Origin: Gammaproteobacteria bacterium
GTDB taxonomy: Bacteria; Pseudomonadota; Gammaproteobacteria; UWMA-0217
Length of the DNA stretch: 8,430 nt
Reading direction: 5' to 3'
NCBI GenBank assembly: GCA_011330835.1
Contig: DRPO01000228.1
Location: 1 to 8,430, forward strand
In this document: positions 6,282 to 8,430 of the stretch, one piece after another
Position numbering within the stretch: the first letter of the stretch is position 1
Layout: each line of letters starts with the position of its first letter
Translations under genes and position numbers: made by a program
The notes under the pieces: model-generated
Told to the model about the DNA's origin: nothing
Seen by the model: only the letters and a program-made list of their open reading frames with translations
The model's database searches: none

Positions 6282-7607
6282 TCAGCCATCCAGTGGCAGG
6301 GTCACGACCACGCGCAGTCCCGCCAGTTCGGGAGAAGCGTCGAATTCGATCTTGCCTCGATACAGCGTGACGATGTCGTTGACAATGGCCAGTCCGAGGC
6401 CATGTCCAGGGTGGTTTTCGTCGAGGCGGTTGCCCCGTTCCAGCAGCGCTTGCCGCTGGTTTTCATCGATCCCGGGGCCATCGTCCTCGATCACCAGGCT
6501 CAGGCTGTCTCCGCCGGCCTTCAACGCCATGCGTATCCGCTTTTGCGCCCACTTGGCCGCATTGTCGAGCAGGTTTCCGGTGAGCTCCATCAGGTCGTTC
6601 TGATCGAGACGCAACCGCTCGGGGGCGTCGATCGAGGTCGTGAATTGCAGCCCCTTGCGCTGGTGGAGAGCAGCCATTGTCTCCACCAGCGCTTCCAGGT
6701 CTGTCTTCGGGGAGAAATGCCGGCCCGCGGTCGAGCGACCGGTGATGCGGGCGCGCTTGAGTTCATGATCGATCAGTGATTGCATGCGCTTTCCCTGTGC
6801 CTCGATGGCCGGCAGATTCCGTTTTCGGGACTCGCTGAGAATCAGTTGCAATGGCGTCTTGAGCGCGTGGGCGAGATTGCCGACGGCATTGTGGGAACGC
6901 TCATGGTGCTGTTTCCAGTTTTGCAGGAGCTGGTTGAATTCCCGCACCACGGGGCGAACTTCGGCGGGAACGTCGCTGCCGATCTCTTCGCGGTCACCCT
7001 CCCGTATCTCGCGCAGATCTGCGCGGACCTTGTCGAGGCGGGAGAAGGCGCGTCGAATGAGCCAGCGCTGTGCCAGAAGCAGCAACGATACGGCCACCAG
7101 CGAGGCGATGGCGCCGAACCAGAGAAATTGCCATATCGCCGCCAACAGTGGCGCAACATCCTCGGCGATGGCAATGAAAAACCCCTTGCCTCCCTTTTCG
7201 AAGTGCTGTTGCCAGATCAGCAGTCGCTGCTTCCCGGGGCCGGGAGCGAGCCAGAAATGTGGGGGGCCCGGCGTGGCATCGGAAATCTGGAATGGCTCGT
7301 CCCACAGCGACCGGGAACGCAGCTCCGGGCCATCGTCGAAACGCACCAGATAGTAGTGACCGGAAAGGGGCTGGCGATAGATGGGGGAAACCGGGGTAGT
7401 GATGTCCTGCGCATCGATGTCGATACTGGTGATTATGGCCTCGGCATCGTGGTGCAGCCGCGAGAGCGCGAACTGGATCGCGGCCTCCCGGCCGATCCAT
7501 GCGGCAATGCCCAGAAGAACGAGCAGGACGAGCAACAGCAGCCCCGCCATGACCCGGCTCAGTCCTGCTTCGAGGGATGCCGGCCGTATATCATCCACGG
7601 AAGACAT
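6282..7607 (-). CDS. Two-component sensor histidine kinase, PhoQ/QseC-like
   Basis: Inner-membrane kinase of 441 residues. Helix 1 is at about 17-38, a roughly 115-residue periplasmic sensor at 39-153, and helix 2 at about 155-180. A HAMP-like linker follows at about 181-233. The phosphoacceptor box is NLAHALKTPL with H247. The ATP-binding domain shows the N box NLLDNAAKW (345-353), the G1 box EDDGPGI (374-380) and the G2 box GHGLGLAI (401-408), so all catalytic motifs are intact. NLAHALKTPL is typical of the PhoQ-related subgroup. The periplasmic part has HHDAE at 52-56 and several acidic residues that could coordinate metal, but no recognised metal motif. The ATG at 7607 overlaps the regulator gene by 17 nt, with AGGG only 2 nt upstream; a GTG at 7598 is an alternative start. 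Partner of the adjacent regulator; the signal is inferred to be metal from the downstream pump. Confidence 0.93.
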   Translation of the reverse strand: MSSVDDIRPASLEAGLSRVMAGLLLLVLLVLLGIAAWIGREAAIQFALSRLHHDAEAIITSIDIDAQDITTPVSPIYRQPLSGHYYLVRFDDGPELRSRSLWDEPFQISDATPGPPHFWLAPGPGKQRLLIWQQHFEKGGKGFFIAIAEDVAPLLAAIWQFLWFGAIASLVAVSLLLLAQRWLIRRAFSRLDKVRADLREIREGDREEIGSDVPAEVRPVVREFNQLLQNWKQHHERSHNAVGNLAHALKTPLQLILSESRKRNLPAIEAQGKRMQSLIDHELKRARITGRSTAGRHFSPKTDLEALVETMAALHQRKGLQFTTSIDAPERLRLDQNDLMELTGNLLDNAAKWAQKRIRMALKAGGDSLSLVIEDDGPGIDENQRQALLERGNRLDENHPGHGLGLAIVNDIVTLYRGKIEFDASPELAGLRVVVTLPLDG

Positions 7608-8250
7608 AGCCCTGCCCGCGCCGCGTTTCGATCCGCTCCTTGCCGATCTTTTCTCGCAATCGGCGCACATAGACTTCGATAACATTGCTGTCGCGATCGA
7701 AGTCCTGTTCGTAGACGTGCTCGGTGAGGCGTGCCTTGGAGAGCAGCTTGCCGGGGTTCATCATGAAATAGCGCAGCAGGCGAAACTCGGTACCGGTGAG
7801 TGCAATCGCCGGGTTTCCATCCAGAGAAACCTGTTGATGCTCCTCGTCCAGAACGATGTCGTTGACCCGCAGCGCTTTTTCGCTCCGCCCGTGGCTTCGC
7901 CGCAGCAGCGCCTGAAGTCTGGCCAGCAGTTCCTCGATATGAAAGGGTTTGGTGAGATAGTCGTCGGCGCCCGCCTTGAGCCCTTCCACCTTCTCCGTCC
8001 AGCTGTCACGGGCGGTCAGGATCAGCACCGGCATGTCGAGACCGGCGTCACGCCAGCGTGACAGTACCTCGAGCCCGCCCATTTCCGGCAGCCCCAGGTC
8101 CAGCACGATGATGTCGTAATCCTCGTTCTCGCCCAGAAACAGCGCCTCGCGCCCATCCGCGGCATGATCCAGTGCATAGCCGGATCGGCGAAGATCCGGC
8201 GCCAGTGCCTGGACCAGCAGCAAGTCGTCCTCGACCAGCAGCAGCCTCAT
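7591..8250 (-). CDS. OmpR/PhoP-family response regulator
   Basis: DNA-binding regulator of 219 residues, normal for the family. The receiver domain (1-118) has the acidic pocket E7/D8/D9, phosphoacceptor D51 in VLDLGLPEMGG, T79 in LILTARD and K101 in LTKPF, so it should be phosphorylatable. The C-terminal winged helix (about 125-217) shows LTGTEFRLLRYFMMNPG, then the recognition region with NVIEVYVRRLREKIG, and ends RRGQGYVFRG. It groups by eye with PhoP, QseB and PmrA. The ATG at 8250 has GGGA 6 nt upstream and begins 1 nt after the PepSY gene's stop. A longer in-frame start at 8331 is rejected because it overlaps that gene and adds non-family sequence. Likely target: the TTTCAG array upstream of the efflux genes. 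Confidence 0.95.
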   Translation of the reverse strand: MRLLLVEDDLLLVQALAPDLRRSGYALDHAADGREALFLGENEDYDIIVLDLGLPEMGGLEVLSRWRDAGLDMPVLILTARDSWTEKVEGLKAGADDYLTKPFHIEELLARLQALLRRSHGRSEKALRVNDIVLDEEHQQVSLDGNPAIALTGTEFRLLRYFMMNPGKLLSKARLTEHVYEQDFDRDSNVIEVYVRRLREKIGKERIETRRGQGYVFRG

Positions 8251-8251
8251 G

Positions 8252-8430
8252 TCATTTCCCGTGTTTGTCGTATTTTCGCAGCACCACTTCCGCCGTGTAT
8301 GGGTCCACATAGAGCTCCAGAACCCTCCCATCCGGCATCAGCAATTCGATTTCATAGAGCATTCGACCCGCCTTCTCTTCGGTTTCCACCTCGAGAATCC
8401 GGCTGTCCGCGGGAATGTCCAGATGCTGAA
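8252..8430 (-). CDS. PepSY-domain protein, C-terminal part (cut by window edge)
   Basis: An open frame enters from the right edge and stops with TGA at 8254-8252, giving 58 visible residues. The end reads AGRMLYEIELLMPDGRVLEL, then YVDPYTAEVVLRKYDKHGK. The pattern Y-IE-L-DGR--EL-VD--TAEV is the second half of a PepSY domain, where D-G and V-D mark the last strands. Small secreted PepSY proteins are often encoded beside PhoP/PhoQ- or QseB/QseC-type regulators and are thought to modulate the sensor in the periplasm. The N-terminus and any signal peptide lie outside the window. It ends 1 nt before the regulator ATG, so it is almost certainly in the same transcript. Confidence 0.8.
   Translation of the reverse strand, partial: QHLDIPADSRILEVETEEKAGRMLYEIELLMPDGRVLELYVDPYTAEVVLRKYDKHGK
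8257..8260 (-). promoter_or_regulatory. Ribosome binding site of the response regulator
   Basis: Minus-strand GGGA lies 6 nt before the ATG at 8250, within the last codons of the PepSY gene. It decides the regulator's start against the longer in-frame option at 8331. Confidence 0.6.

Overview
This 8.4 kb window carries one minus-strand gene cluster for a heavy-metal-type RND efflux system together with its own two-component regulator. Gene order in transcription direction is: PepSY-domain protein (only its end, at the right edge), OmpR/PhoP-type response regulator, PhoQ/QseC-type sensor kinase, CzcC/TolC-like outer-membrane channel, CzcB-like periplasmic adaptor, CzcA-like RND pump, and a small DUF3240 (PII/CutA-like) protein. 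The GC-rich sequence, the tripartite RND system spanning two membranes, the PhoP/QseC-class regulators and a palindrome of the ATTCCCGC..GCGGGAAT type all suggest a Gammaproteobacterium or Betaproteobacterium. I cannot name a genus.

Layout from right to left: 8252-8430 is the PepSY C-terminus; 7591-8250 the response regulator; 6282-7607 the kinase, overlapping the regulator by 17 nt; 6125-6281 is non-coding and holds the best regulatory signal in the window; 4796-6124, 3681-4799, 592-3684 and 254-595 are the czcC-, czcB-, czcA- and DUF3240-type genes. These four are joined by three identical 4-nt ATGA stop/start overlaps. From 1 to 253 there is no intact gene. That stretch holds a palindrome plus an 18-bp tandem repeat, and a short peptide-coding remnant resembling the S3 helix of a bacterial voltage-gated ion channel.

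How it probably works (inference): the kinase senses an envelope signal, probably metal, possibly tuned by the periplasmic PepSY protein. It phosphorylates the regulator, which binds three TTTCAG hexamers spaced exactly 11 bp apart just upstream of the efflux genes and activates them. The pump, adaptor and channel then export the ion, and the DUF3240 protein may act as an accessory or sensor.

The individual families are known. The less ordinary points are the phased triple operator placed 10 nt from a -10-like hexamer, the near-leaderless czcC start this implies, the pump's mixed substrate signature (no DFG aspartate, no CusA methionine triad), the coupled DUF3240 gene with a terminal CxxC, and the remnant/repeat junction at its 3' end. 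I found no sign of a wholly new system.
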